46,429 nt of DNA from Streptomyces griseosporeus. GTDB taxonomy: Bacteria; Actinomycetota; Actinomycetes; Streptomycetales; Streptomycetaceae. This document shows positions 1 to 7,127 of the stretch, one piece after another (the stretch's first letter is position 1; the number at the start of each line of letters is the position of its first letter). A program made the translations under genes and the position numbers. The DNA lies in NCBI RefSeq assembly GCF_014656055.1, contig NZ_BNBR01000011.1, forward strand, positions 1 to 46,429. Reading direction: 5' to 3'. The notes under the pieces are model-generated. The model searched no databases and was not told the origin of the DNA. It saw only the letters and a list, made by a program, of their open reading frames with translations.

Positions 1-28
1 AAAAAAAAGCCCACTCAATTGAGTGGGC
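1..28 (-). terminator. Intrinsic terminator (minus strand)
   Basis: A perfect 20-bp palindrome, GCCCACTCAATTGAGTGGGC (9-28), is followed on the minus strand by eight T residues (complement of 1-8). It lies 5 bases after the stop codon of the 53-aa gene at 34-195. The core CCACTCAATTGAGTGG also fits the palindrome family found at other leftward gene ends. Confidence 0.88.
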
Positions 29-132
29 TAGGGTCATACATTGGAACAAGTGCATGGGCCGCAATCAAAGCAGCCATCATCGTGGCAGCAAGATTTCTCT
101 TCCGGCTTTCGTTCTCCACATCGCAAGCAATA
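1..132. repeat. Left copy of 132-bp terminal direct repeat
   Basis: Bases 1-132 recur without a mismatch at 46298-46429 (offset 46297). This means the sequence is circular or terminally redundant, or has a short direct terminal repeat like those of some podoviruses. The unit length would be 46297 bp. The repeat contains a terminator hairpin and the 3' part of a small minus-strand gene. An assembly overlap of a circular or permuted genome would look the same. Confidence 0.95.
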
Positions 133-195
133 CGTCCCGCACTTTTCGGGAGTGAAGTATTCAGTGTACCTGTGCTCACAGTTTTCAGCGTCCAT
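34..195 (-). CDS. Cysteine-rich 53-aa putative zinc-binding protein
   Basis: ATG at 195, stop at 34-36, with a strong Shine-Dalgarno (GGTAGGAGG, about 7 nt upstream). Ten cysteines lie in 53 residues: CxxxCxxC at positions 19-26, then a CC pair at 36-37 and a cluster at 42-50, alternating with acidic and His residues. This pattern suggests one or two small zinc-ribbon-like knuckles; no family is recognised. It sits behind the terminator of the 335-aa gene and has its own terminator, so it may be expressed by read-through or from its own promoter. The right-hand terminal repeat carries a copy lacking the N-terminal part. The function is unknown. Confidence 0.75.
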   Translation of the reverse strand: MDAENCEHRYTEYFTPEKCGTYCLRCGERKPEEKSCCHDDGCFDCGPCTCSNV

Positions 196-213
196 CGTTT
201 CTACCTCCTACCC

Positions 214-241
214 AAAAAAGCCCCACTCATTTGAGTAGGGC
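214..241 (-). terminator. Intrinsic terminator after the 335-aa gene
   Basis: Inverted repeat 220-241 (GCCC-C-ACTCA / TGAGT-A-GGGC, one mismatch, 2-nt loop) is followed on the minus strand by six T residues (complement of 214-219). It lies 33 bases after the stop of the 335-aa gene. On the plus strand only three T follow, so it acts chiefly leftward. Confidence 0.85.
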
Positions 242-273
242 TTTCCTGGTTTTGCTTCCCGGTTTTGCTGGCC

Positions 274-1281
274 TTACTTCTTGGCAGCCTCCGCCTTCTT
301 CTGAGCCTCAGTCCGCGTGTCAATCTTTGCGGCGGGCTTAGTCACGACCGGGGCAGCCTCAGCATTTGCCGGGGCGTCATTCTTCTTTTCCTCAGCAGGC
401 TTTTCGGCCGGAGCGTTGTTCGTGTTGTTCGTCTCAGGCTGCGGACCGTAAACCGTGAACTTCAGGACCCGGGTCTCGGTCTTGTCATCCGAAACCTTGA
501 CCGCCTTCTCGAAATCGAAATCGGTCCTGGCCGGAATCTCGGTCGACTTGACCGAACGGAATTCCTTACCGAGCGCCTTGAAGAACGCCGCCTCGATTTC
601 GTCACCGGTGATTCGGTTCTCAGGGTAAGTCGTCGCCCCGATTTCCTCACTCACCTTGTTCGCGGCGAATCGGAAGTTCACCTTGCCCTCGTCATTGGCA
701 ACCTTGTTGCCGTTGAAGTCGAAGCCAGTGATTCGAGTGGAGTACGACTTTTCACCAGTCGCACCCTTTCGACCACGAGTGTTCTTCAGCGAATCCGCCT
801 GCGGAAGAAGCGAAGCCACACCGCCCTCAATTGCCATGCCCTTAACTTCGAGCATGGAATCGATGATGGTGACCAGAGCCAGAGCCTGCTTTCGCGCAGT
901 GTCGATTGCGTCAGCACTCTGATTCACCAGAGCGCGCATGCTCTTGGTCTCGTCCTCAGAAAGCTGAGCCGGAACGTGAGCCTTCGCCTTTTCGCGCAGC
1001 TCTGCAATAAGCCGCTCGTATTCAGCCGAGACTGCGTCGAACTTGTCCGCCAGCGGGGCGATTTCCTCGTCCCCGTTCGCCTGCGCAGACTTCCACAGCG
1101 AGTCCAGGTATTCCGTGTTGTTCGGGTCATTCGCCTTAGACGCATTGACCTGAGCGATACGCTTGTTGTTTTCGACGATAAGCTTGAATGCGTTATCCCA
1201 CGCACTCTGAATCGGAGCCAGCGCCTCCTTCGGCAGACCAGACGCCTTAAGAGCTTCCTCAAACGAGGTGATCGCAGCCAT
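274..1281 (-). CDS. Hypothetical 335-aa protein with Ala/Lys/Pro-rich tail
   Basis: The start is ATG at 1281 (protein begins MAAITSF), preceded by GAAGGGAC. The open frame extends further upstream, but those residues look like random translation. Residues 1-140 are helical and charged (coiled-coil-like); about 150-260 are a mixed alpha/beta segment; the last 65 or so residues are low-complexity Ala/Glu/Lys/Pro/Asn, as in histone-H1-like or highly expressed accessory phage proteins. Codons are strongly C/G-ended, unlike many neighbours, hinting at selection for high expression. It forms a single-gene unit with its own terminator and a candidate promoter upstream. No family is recognised; a nucleoid-associated or host-takeover role is only a guess. 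Confidence 0.85.
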   Translation of the reverse strand: MAAITSFEEALKASGLPKEALAPIQSAWDNAFKLIVENNKRIAQVNASKANDPNNTEYLDSLWKSAQANGDEEIAPLADKFDAVSAEYERLIAELREKAKAHVPAQLSEDETKSMRALVNQSADAIDTARKQALALVTIIDSMLEVKGMAIEGGVASLLPQADSLKNTRGRKGATGEKSYSTRITGFDFNGNKVANDEGKVNFRFAANKVSEEIGATTYPENRITGDEIEAAFFKALGKEFRSVKSTEIPARTDFDFEKAVKVSDDKTETRVLKFTVYGPQPETNNTNNAPAEKPAEEKKNDAPANAEAAPVVTKPAAKIDTRTEAQKKAEAAKK

Positions 1282-1850
1282 GATGTGAGTCCCTTCGATC
1301 GGGGGGTTGCTTCCCACTGAGATTCTAGCATAGGTGGGGGCAAGAATGGCCACGGTGTCTCACTCTAGGAGTGGACTTTTCCGCCCCGGTTTGCCCGGTT
1401 CAGATCCGTGACCAAACTTGCGCCCAACTAAGCGAGTGCTTAGCTGAGACTTGTCAAGCGTATATGCGTACAAACGTTGGATCACCAAAAGGTGACGAAC
1501 ATTTGCAACCGGGCGCGGAATGAAAAGCTCAGTCAGTGCAATTCAAAAGGCGCGCGCCTCGGATTTTGGGCTATCGCTATTCAGTTCACAAAGAACGGGC
1601 AGCGTTCGTCTATCTATCGCCCACAAGGCGACGAGTGAGACCCGAAATGGCCATGGGACTCTAACCCACTGCACCAATTCAGAGCTGCAAGGCAAAACAA
1701 AGTCATAGCAGCCAAGTCGGGAGTAAAACCCGTAAGGAGAAACGTACGTCGATCAGTACGATTCTGCGTCCTCTCTTGGCGACAAGGAAGACACTACAGG
1801 CCGGGCGACTAGCTGCAAAAATTCCACTCGCATTTCCAGTCGCGGCCCTG
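1282..1850. other. Long non-coding gap with small hairpins
   Basis: About 570 bases without a convincing gene; the open frame at 1520-1708 has no Shine-Dalgarno and unlikely composition. Hairpins are visible: CTAAGC-4-GCTTAG (1428-1443), TCACC-AAAA-GGTGA (1481-1494), CGTAC-8-GTACG (1743-1760), and an anticodon-arm-like GTGGG/CCCAT stem with a 7-nt loop on the minus strand near 1660-1675. The gap may hold the leftward promoter and leader of the 335-aa gene, or a non-coding RNA. Nothing diagnostic was found. Confidence 0.5.
1428..1457 (-). promoter_or_regulatory. Candidate leftward promoter with palindrome
   Basis: On the minus strand there is a perfect -35 hexamer TTGACA (1457 to 1452). The expected -10 position lies in the palindrome CTAAGC-gagt-GCTTAG (1428-1443), but no good -10 hexamer is seen. 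The palindrome could be an operator. The only downstream gene is the 335-aa one. Confidence 0.35.
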
Positions 1851-1874
1851 AAAAAACCCCCGGCGAACCGGGGG
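1851..1874 (-). terminator. Intrinsic terminator (minus strand)
   Basis: The stem CCCCCGG/CCGGGGG (1857-1863 with 1868-1874) has a CGAA loop (TTCG on the transcript, a very stable tetraloop) and is followed by six T residues on the minus strand. It ends the transcript of the genes at 1891-2531. Confidence 0.93.
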
Positions 1875-1890
1875 CTTCTTCAATTGGAGA

Positions 1891-2163
1891 TCAGACAGTC
1901 TCTACGAAACCGCCATCCTCGGGGACTTCCTTTGCGATCTCGGTCACCTGAATGATTTGGTTGCCGAGGCGCACGATGATCTGAATCTTTCGCGCGTCCA
2001 TCGATTGAATGGCGAATCGGAAGTAGCCCAGCGCCTGAATGGCGTAGTCGAATGCGTCCGTCGCGATCGTGCTGTCGTAATCCGCGAGGACGATCATTTC
2101 GCCATTCTCACGGACGACGTTCACGTCGACGCTGAAGCCAGTAGAGAAGGGGATGGTCACCAT
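1891..2163 (-). CDS. Hypothetical 90-aa protein
   Basis: The start is ATG at 2163 (protein begins MVTIPFSTG), preceded by AAAGGTG. A longer open frame starting at 2205 has no Shine-Dalgarno and an implausible N-terminus. The protein is mainly beta-strand-like with a central helix and an acidic C-terminus; no Cys, membrane segment or known motif was noticed. It follows the membrane-protein gene at 2223-2531 in the same short leftward operon and precedes a strong terminator. The function is unknown. Confidence 0.75.
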   Translation of the reverse strand: MVTIPFSTGFSVDVNVVRENGEMIVLADYDSTIATDAFDYAIQALGYFRFAIQSMDARKIQIIVRLGNQIIQVTEIAKEVPEDGGFVETV

Positions 2164-2222
2164 TTGCTGACACCTTTCTGATTGGGGCGCAGCGGCCACA
2201 GCCACGCCCCGATTGATTTGAA

Positions 2223-2531
2223 CTAGCCCTTCGAAACAAACTTGAAGGACTTTTCGCCAGCGCGACGAATCATGGGCGCACCATTCTTCGCCTGCTTGAA
2301 TTCGAGCGACTCAAAGAGCCGAGTGAATTCGTCGCTGTACTCGGCATACGCCTCAGCGTGAAACAGATGCCACTCCAACTCTTCTTCCTGCTTCGCACGC
2401 ACATTGGTCAGAGACCAAGGATTGGTGCGCTCACGGAATTCCTTGAAGGAGTGGACGATCGTACCGCCGACGACCAGGAAAGAAATCAGGGCAATCAGTG
2501 CGATAGCCATTCCCGCAATTCGCTTGCCCAT
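2223..2531 (-). CDS. Small membrane protein, 102 aa
   Basis: ATG at 2531 (MGKRIAGMAIA) has GGAG six bases upstream; ATG at 2543 is an alternative that would add four residues. A single transmembrane helix spans about residues 6-27 (rich in A, I, L and V), preceded by a basic N-terminus. The remaining 75 residues are charged and likely cytoplasmic or extracellular. First gene of the short leftward unit. A single-spanning membrane protein here could act in superinfection exclusion or lysis timing, but nothing in the sequence proves either. Confidence 0.75.
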   Translation of the reverse strand: MGKRIAGMAIALIALISFLVVGGTIVHSFKEFRERTNPWSLTNVRAKQEEELEWHLFHAEAYAEYSDEFTRLFESLEFKQAKNGAPMIRRAGEKSFKFVSKG

Positions 2532-2899
2532 TTCTTTCTCCATTTCCTGATTCGTTGCGCTGACAAGACACATTCAACAGGGTGCATTTGATGTTGTCCA
2601 AAAATCCACTCGCGTTTCCTTCTTCTGGTCCCCAGCAATGGACATACCAAAAAACCAGTGTCAACCAATCCCGAGTCTCACCAAATCCCACATCACATAA
2701 AATGGCTCCGGCTCGGCAACAAACAAACCGAGAAAGAAGGCAGCAAACAAAGAAAGCAACTTCGCGAACACGTCGAACTTCCAGTCGTGTCAGGCATCGC
2801 CACGGCGACGAAAATTTTCAAAACTTTATTGGCGTTGTCAACCAACGAGGTAAGACTTAAAATGGTACTAATGTTCGGGCGTTTTTAAAAGGGAGGCCT
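2532..2899. promoter_or_regulatory. Divergent intergenic control region
   Basis: AT-rich gap between the leftward (2531) and rightward (2900) units. It carries the rightward promoter listed separately, a perfect minus-strand TTGACA (2664-2659) without a convincing -10, and an imperfect upstream echo of the promoter: TGTCAACCAA occurs at 2659-2668 and 2836-2845, and TAAAATGG follows each copy. Overlapping short plus-strand frames (2582-2888) lack Shine-Dalgarno sites and are probably not genes, although a 52-codon basic frame from ATG 2702 cannot be excluded. Confidence 0.6.
2835..2863 (+). promoter_or_regulatory. Rightward sigma70-like promoter of the late operon
   Basis: -35 TTGTCA (2835-2840), an exact 17-bp spacer and -10 TAAAAT (2858-2863); predicted transcription start near 2870. 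It lies 36 bases upstream of the XRE gene start and is the only strong consensus promoter ahead of the rightward operon. Confidence 0.75.
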
Positions 2900-3430
2900 T
2901 TGGTTAACGCAAGTTTCACTGGCGATGTTGTGAATCCAATCACCGACGGACGATTGAGCAAGGGGCTTTCAATGCCAGCCCTTGCAAAGCGACTCGGACT
3001 TTCAAGGCAGTATCTTTCGAGGGCCGAACAGGGAACATACAGCAGTCTGAACCCTGCACTTCAAAAGTGGGTTGCCAACGCACTTTCAATTGAACCTGCT
3101 GCGGTTCACCGACGGTACGTGCAATTTCAGAAGGCATCGCGCAGGGCGACGGTCGAACGAATTGAACCGACGCGATTGAACCGACGGATGAGTCGCGAAC
3201 CTGGACACATAATTTTTGAGCGCTGGCGGAGCGGATACTGGTCGAGCCCGACACAATTTGCTGTTGGGCTTTGTGTTCACCCCGACATGGTGCAGCGATA
3301 CGAAGAAGGCATTCAAAAGCAAATGCCTAAGCAGGTTTTTGATGCGCTCTACGAAAACGATTTGATCGACAAAAGTTGGACGGAAATTCTCCCAGAGGGC
3401 GAGGCCGCAGACGCCTCTCTAACGGCCTAG
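2900..3430 (+). CDS. XRE-family helix-turn-helix regulator
   Basis: TTG start at 2900 with GGGAGG four bases upstream; 176 aa. An XRE-type HTH is clear at residues 22-55 (SMPALAKRLGLSRQYLSRAEQ, then a WVANALSI helix). A second degenerate HTH-like region lies at about 115-145 (FAVGLCVHPDMVQRYEEG). First gene behind the consensus rightward promoter, so it may autoregulate that promoter or control the divergent units. With no integrase in the window, a role as a transcription timer fits better than a lysogeny repressor. The HTH is certain; the role is inferred. Confidence 0.85.
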   Translation: MVNASFTGDVVNPITDGRLSKGLSMPALAKRLGLSRQYLSRAEQGTYSSLNPALQKWVANALSIEPAAVHRRYVQFQKASRRATVERIEPTRLNRRMSREPGHIIFERWRSGYWSSPTQFAVGLCVHPDMVQRYEEGIQKQMPKQVFDALYENDLIDKSWTEILPEGEAADASLTA

Positions 3431-3460
3431 GAGCGCTCGCCCTTCCATAAGTACCTAAGA

Positions 3461-3577
3461 GGGGGTCAGACGCGCGAGAGGGGCATCTAGAGGCCAGGAA
3501 GAGGCATCCAGGGGCGTGATCATGGATTTCCGGCCCCTAACCGGCCCCTTAGTGACAACGGTTTTCATCTAGACCCC
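3461..3577 (+). ncRNA. Nested stem-loop leader ahead of the holin gene
   Basis: The gap between the XRE and holin genes folds as a long rod: GGGGTC (3462-3467) pairs with GACCCC (3572-3577), GGCC-a-GGAA (3492-3500) with TTCCGGCC (3528-3535), and ATCCA (3506-3510) with TGGAT (3523-3527). The sequence is G-rich compared with the flanking genes. It could be an RNase III site, an attenuator or a leader. No U-run follows, so it is not a simple terminator. Confidence 0.4.
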
Positions 3578-3593
3578 GGAGGGGGCAATTTCA

Positions 3594-3884
3594 GTGAGAG
3601 CAATTTGGAAGTCCATCAAAAACAATCCAGTGATTGTTGTTGCGGTGCTCACAATTAGCGCTCAGGTTGTTCAGCACGCGGTAGATTCAAACACTTGGGA
3701 CGCTAAGACGCTTTCAATTTACGCGTTCCAGCTTGCCATGGCGTATGTTGCTCGTGAACTTGTTGTGCCGGTTCAAAAGCACGAAGCGACGAAAGAGCTT
3801 GTTAGCAAGGCAATTGTGAGGCTGGAAGAAGACCGCAAGAAGCGCCTGAGGGGAATCGATCGGGGGCCGAAGAACATTGACTGA
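3594..3884 (+). CDS. Putative holin
   Basis: GTG start at 3594 with GGAGGGGG upstream; 96 aa. A hydrophobic helix at about 11-27 (VIVVAVLTISAQVV) is followed by a second, more amphipathic one at about 40-58 (YAFQLAMAYVARELVV), then a highly charged, basic C-terminal tail. Size, topology and charge distribution match phage holins, which form membrane lesions releasing endolysin. It is three genes ahead of the LysM amidase. It overlaps the next gene by 8 bases. Function is inferred from topology and context. Confidence 0.65.
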   Translation: MRAIWKSIKNNPVIVVAVLTISAQVVQHAVDSNTWDAKTLSIYAFQLAMAYVARELVVPVQKHEATKELVSKAIVRLEEDRKKRLRGIDRGPKNID

Positions 3885-4608
3885 AAGCCTTTCTGACACA
3901 GAACTCGACCTCATCTTTTTCATCGAGCGTTTTCATTCATCGACCGGCTCATCGCCGACGGTTGCTCAAATCTTGCAGCGCTGGACCGGCATAGATGAAA
4001 AATGGCTGCTGGGATTTGCGGCCAACCCACTAGTTCAAAAGTCTTTCAGGGCGAGGGGAATTGTTTACCCTCCCATGCAAGACAAACTCACGGATGAACA
4101 GCAGCATGCCATTGCTGCAATGTTGGACCCGTACGATCGCAGGAGCGACGAAAAGAAGCTGCGCGACATTGGCATTACGACGCGCCAATGGTCCACATGG
4201 CTTCTGGACGATCAGTTTGCTTCCTACGTGCGAGACCGTAGCGAAGTTATGCTGAGGAACAGTGTTTTCGAAGCCCATAAGGGTGTTCTCAAGGGCGCGC
4301 GAAATGGTAACGTCGCATCCGTGAAGGCGTTGTACGAAATTACTGGACGCTACCGACCAAACGAAGAGCAGCAGATCGATATTCGACGAGTCCTTCACAC
4401 TTTCATCGAGATAATTCAGAAGTACGTGAAGGATCCTGTCACTCTGCACAACATGGCCATCGAACTTTCGAACGTAGCGACTGCGGAAAGTTTCAGCACA
4501 GGGCTGACGAATCAAATGATGAGCAACGCAAATGATTTCCGCACGCGGACGATTAGTGGCGAACTTCAAAGCGTTCCAGTTCCACCCGGATTGGGAAGTG
4601 ATGAATAA
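3877..4608 (+). CDS. Putative terminase small subunit
   Basis: TTG start at 3877, overlapping the holin end; 243 aa. The N-terminal half contains HTH-like segments (SPTVAQILQRWTG, about 24-36; RDIGITTRQWSTWL, about 92-105) followed by a conserved-looking region with NSVFEAHKGVLKGARNGNVASVKALYEITG (about 130-158, here given only as a landmark), the arrangement seen in small terminases whose HTH binds the packaging site and whose C-terminal part oligomerises and contacts TerL. It sits 3.4 kb upstream of terL with lysis and fibre genes between. The annotation rests on HTH content and position. Confidence 0.55.
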   Translation: MTESLSDTELDLIFFIERFHSSTGSSPTVAQILQRWTGIDEKWLLGFAANPLVQKSFRARGIVYPPMQDKLTDEQQHAIAAMLDPYDRRSDEKKLRDIGITTRQWSTWLLDDQFASYVRDRSEVMLRNSVFEAHKGVLKGARNGNVASVKALYEITGRYRPNEEQQIDIRRVLHTFIEIIQKYVKDPVTLHNMAIELSNVATAESFSTGLTNQMMSNANDFRTRTISGELQSVPVPPGLGSDE

Positions 4609-5036
4609 TGGCTGAAGGAACTGGGCGTGAATTGACGCCAGTGAAATTTGGCATCAAGCCTGGCGAACAATTGGACCCCTCTCCGACGACAAAGCCTGAC
4701 AAGTTCGGGCAGGTTTACAACGCAGAAAAAGACGCCGCCTCGGGAAATGTTCCATCTGCCGCTGAAAGCAACAGGTCACATTCTCAGAGCGACGTAGATA
4801 GTGGGCCCCGAAGCCAGCATCACACTTTGGGAACTGGACGAAATCAGGCTAGCCCTGGAAACCACATTCATGATGGCGTTTCATCACCAAAGCTTGGTCC
4901 GCTGCAAATGGATGCCTCTGGTAATCTGACGGTTCCTGCGCTAGTTTTGACGGGAGCTAAGGGTGGAAACGTTGCTTTGACCAATCTCATCAACATGCTC
5001 AAGAACTTCATTAATTTCACCGACAACACGACGTGA
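4608..5036 (+). CDS. Hypothetical virion-associated protein, 142 aa
   Basis: ATG at 4608 overlaps the previous stop (TAATG). Residues 1-75 are polar, Pro/Ser/Asp/Lys-rich and probably disordered. The middle holds HHTLGTGRNQASPGNHIHDG, a His/Gly segment like those in phage tail-fibre and baseplate proteins that coordinate metal ions. The C-terminal 45 residues are beta-rich and end in a short helix. This is a common companion of tail fibre genes in actinobacteriophages. It is probably structural, but the exact role is not visible. Confidence 0.6.
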   Translation: MAEGTGRELTPVKFGIKPGEQLDPSPTTKPDKFGQVYNAEKDAASGNVPSAAESNRSHSQSDVDSGPRSQHHTLGTGRNQASPGNHIHDGVSSPKLGPLQMDASGNLTVPALVLTGAKGGNVALTNLINMLKNFINFTDNTT

Positions 5037-5047
5037 GGATTTAAAAC

Positions 5048-5869
5048 GTGAGCAAGGCAATGAGCGCGAACAGAATGATAGAACTCCTGAAGGAGTGGGG
5101 AATCCCCTTCCAGGAGCACAAGTTTGGACAGATTTCGTGGCGTGACCACAATCGCAACCAGAAGGGCGCATGGGGCGTCGAAATGCACGGCTCCATGATT
5201 CACCACACCGGGTCCAACAATCAGGACTCAATGATTCAGACCCTGTGGAATGGCTACGCCGGACTTCCTGGTCCACTTTGCCACGGTGGAATTGACACTC
5301 ACGGTGTTGTTCACCTTGTTGGCTGGGGGCGTGCAAATCACGCTGGACTTGGCAGTCATACGGTTCTGAATCACGTTATCAATGAAGACTATGGCGCCGT
5401 AACTTTGAAGCCCGGTCCGGCCGACACGGACGGCAATGCTCATTTTTACGGCTGGGAAGTAATGTATGACGGTCAGGTTGGAATGACCGACGCACAGTAC
5501 AAGTCCACCATTCGCCTCCAGGCTGCAATTTGCACGGAGCACGGTTGGAAGGATAAGAGTGTAATTGCGCACGGTGAATGGCAGCAGGGAAAGTGGGACC
5601 CTGGCTATCGTGGCAAGCTAATGCCCATGCAGGAAGCTCGCGGCCACATTTGGCAGGCAATTCAGGAAGGGCCGAAGCCGAAGCTCCCTACTCGCCCAAA
5701 GCCTGCCCCTTCCGGAACCGGTACGGTCACCGTTGGAAATAGTGACACACTTTGGGGACTAGCGGAAAAGTACCTCGGCAGCGGAGACCGTTGGATTGAA
5801 TTCGTCGAGGCCAATCCGAGCCTTGTTGTTCTGAAGCCTGGCGTAAAGCTCACTATTCCAAAGAAGTAG
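5048..5869 (+). CDS. Endolysin: N-acetylmuramoyl-L-alanine amidase with LysM domain
   Basis: GTG start at 5048; 273 aa. Residues about 28-190 form an amidase_2/PGRP-type zinc amidase: MIHHTG (zinc His about 52) and IAHGEWQQGKWDPG (zinc His about 175, Asp about 184). A Pro-rich linker (about 205-220) leads to a LysM peptidoglycan-binding domain (about 224-271; TVTVGNSDTLWGLAEKYLG and the terminal LKPGVKLTIP). It cleaves the amide bond between MurNAc and the stem peptide at lysis. No signal peptide is seen, so it needs the holin. The fold and residues are unambiguous. Confidence 0.93.
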   Translation: MSKAMSANRMIELLKEWGIPFQEHKFGQISWRDHNRNQKGAWGVEMHGSMIHHTGSNNQDSMIQTLWNGYAGLPGPLCHGGIDTHGVVHLVGWGRANHAGLGSHTVLNHVINEDYGAVTLKPGPADTDGNAHFYGWEVMYDGQVGMTDAQYKSTIRLQAAICTEHGWKDKSVIAHGEWQQGKWDPGYRGKLMPMQEARGHIWQAIQEGPKPKLPTRPKPAPSGTGTVTVGNSDTLWGLAEKYLGSGDRWIEFVEANPSLVVLKPGVKLTIPKK

Positions 5870-5874
5870 GGTGA

Positions 5875-6519
5875 GTGGGAAGTTACACAAACGTCTTCAA
5901 ACTTTACAAGCCCGCGCCAACTGAATTCGTCGACGTTGAAACCCAGCTCAATCGCAACTGGGAAATCATCGACAAGAATCTGAAGCGGCTGCTGGAGTAC
6001 GAATACGTTCCGCCGGATCAAAAGATTCCTGACCTGATTGACGTTCCGTACGGACGCTATTACAAGCCTTACTCAAATAGCGTGCCAAGTTATTACAGAT
6101 CAGGAACTTCTTTTGTTCAGGATCCATGGGCGTTCGTTTCCACATGGACGCCCGTAGCGGTTAATTCTCCTTACAGTCAACATCCTGACCATCCAGTGAT
6201 GTGGAGAATCATTCGCCGAGCCTCAAGCCCTACCACTGCTAAAATTGAGTGGACGGGTGCCTTTTGGCTCGGCGGATCAAATCTCCCCCTCAACACAAAT
6301 GTAACGAACATCATCACTCTGCCCAGTCTGACCATTCCAACGACAGGAAAGTATTTCACCATGCATGCTGGCAATGCTGCGCCCTACAGCATTGCTCGTG
6401 TGGGTTTCTTTTCAGTCGACGTTCAGTATAAAAGGTATGGCGGCAATCCGACCGCAGGCTCGGACGAAAACAGAATTGACCTCTACGGGATCGAATACAA
6501 TGTTGAGGTGACGGGATAA
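5875..6519 (+). CDS. Tail fibre/spike-like protein 1
   Basis: GTG start at 5875, five bases after the endolysin stop; 214 aa; Shine-Dalgarno weak. The N-terminus (YTNVFKLYKPAPTEFVDVET, then LNRNWEIID) matches the anchor motif P-x-P-x-x-x-V-D-V-x-T-x-L-N-x-N-W-x-x-I-D of actinobacteriophage fibre/baseplate proteins, and recurs in the next two genes. The remainder is beta-rich, aromatic and Gly/Asn/Pro-rich, typical of receptor-binding heads. First of a tandem set of three with different C-terminal domains. It likely recognises host surface polymers. Confidence 0.75.
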   Translation: MGSYTNVFKLYKPAPTEFVDVETQLNRNWEIIDKNLKRLLEYEYVPPDQKIPDLIDVPYGRYYKPYSNSVPSYYRSGTSFVQDPWAFVSTWTPVAVNSPYSQHPDHPVMWRIIRRASSPTTAKIEWTGAFWLGGSNLPLNTNVTNIITLPSLTIPTTGKYFTMHAGNAAPYSIARVGFFSVDVQYKRYGGNPTAGSDENRIDLYGIEYNVEVTG

Positions 6520-7127
6520 TGGCTTTCCTCAATCTCAACAAAATTACCGGCGATCCAAATGTCGATGAAGTCAACCAGATCAATCTCAACTGGGACGAAA
6601 TCGACAACAAGGTCGGGCCGTACATTGTTGGTGGCTTCCTGCCAAACGTTGAAACTGGACAGGAATACCCTTCCGGTGGACGGTACAATGTTTGGAACGG
6701 ATCCGCCGGGCGGACGCCTGACGATACAATTCAAACTGGCTGGGGAGCATGGGTAAATCTTCCAGTCGTATCGCCACGGGCTATCCGTCCAGGCTTCCAG
6801 CCAAAATGGCGTAACAATAGCTACCTGAGGAAAATTGAATGTGCAGGTGGCTACCAATTTGACTCTGCGGCAAACCCGTGGACGCTTGGCAGCTACTTTG
6901 CCATGAACTTTTCTACGACCGGTTCACCTGGCATTTCATTTGCACCCGTTGGCGGAATTCACGTACAGCCAATTGCAGCAGCGCTATCGGCAGGGACTAC
7001 GGTAGTTGCTTCCGCCATGGCGAAAGTTGACGTCTCCACCGACTTCGTCAGAATCTCAGTCCAGTATATGGGTGGACCGGGCGGCGGTAACTTCATCATG
7101 CTAGACCAATTGAGTTGGTGGTACTAA
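6519..7127 (+). CDS. Tail fibre/spike-like protein 2
   Basis: ATG at 6519 overlaps the previous stop (TAATG); 202 aa. The N-terminal anchor has NKITGDPNVDEVNQINLNWD followed by EIDNKVGP, the same spacing of V-D, L-N and N-W-D-x-I-D as its neighbours. The C-terminal 150 residues are a beta-rich, Gly-rich domain (YMGGPGGGNF near the end) unrelated by eye to proteins 1 and 3. The tandem arrangement suggests duplication of the anchor with exchange of the distal domain. Confidence 0.72.
   Translation: MAFLNLNKITGDPNVDEVNQINLNWDEIDNKVGPYIVGGFLPNVETGQEYPSGGRYNVWNGSAGRTPDDTIQTGWGAWVNLPVVSPRAIRPGFQPKWRNNSYLRKIECAGGYQFDSAANPWTLGSYFAMNFSTTGSPGISFAPVGGIHVQPIAAALSAGTTVVASAMAKVDVSTDFVRISVQYMGGPGGGNFIMLDQLSWWY

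Noticed and set aside
265..1320. Long plus-strand frame (351 aa) opposite the 335-aa gene
   Set aside because: Arg/Leu-rich antisense of a codon-biased gene; no Shine-Dalgarno and no sensible domains.
1640..1690. Possible tRNA near 1655-1680
   Set aside because: An anticodon-arm-like stem with 7-nt loop can be drawn on the minus strand, but no T-arm consensus or acceptor stem accompanies it.
2582..2888. Overlapping plus-strand frames of 76-92 aa in the promoter region
   Set aside because: They overlap each other and the consensus promoter, have no ribosome-binding site and odd composition; only a basic 52-codon frame from 2702 remains possible.
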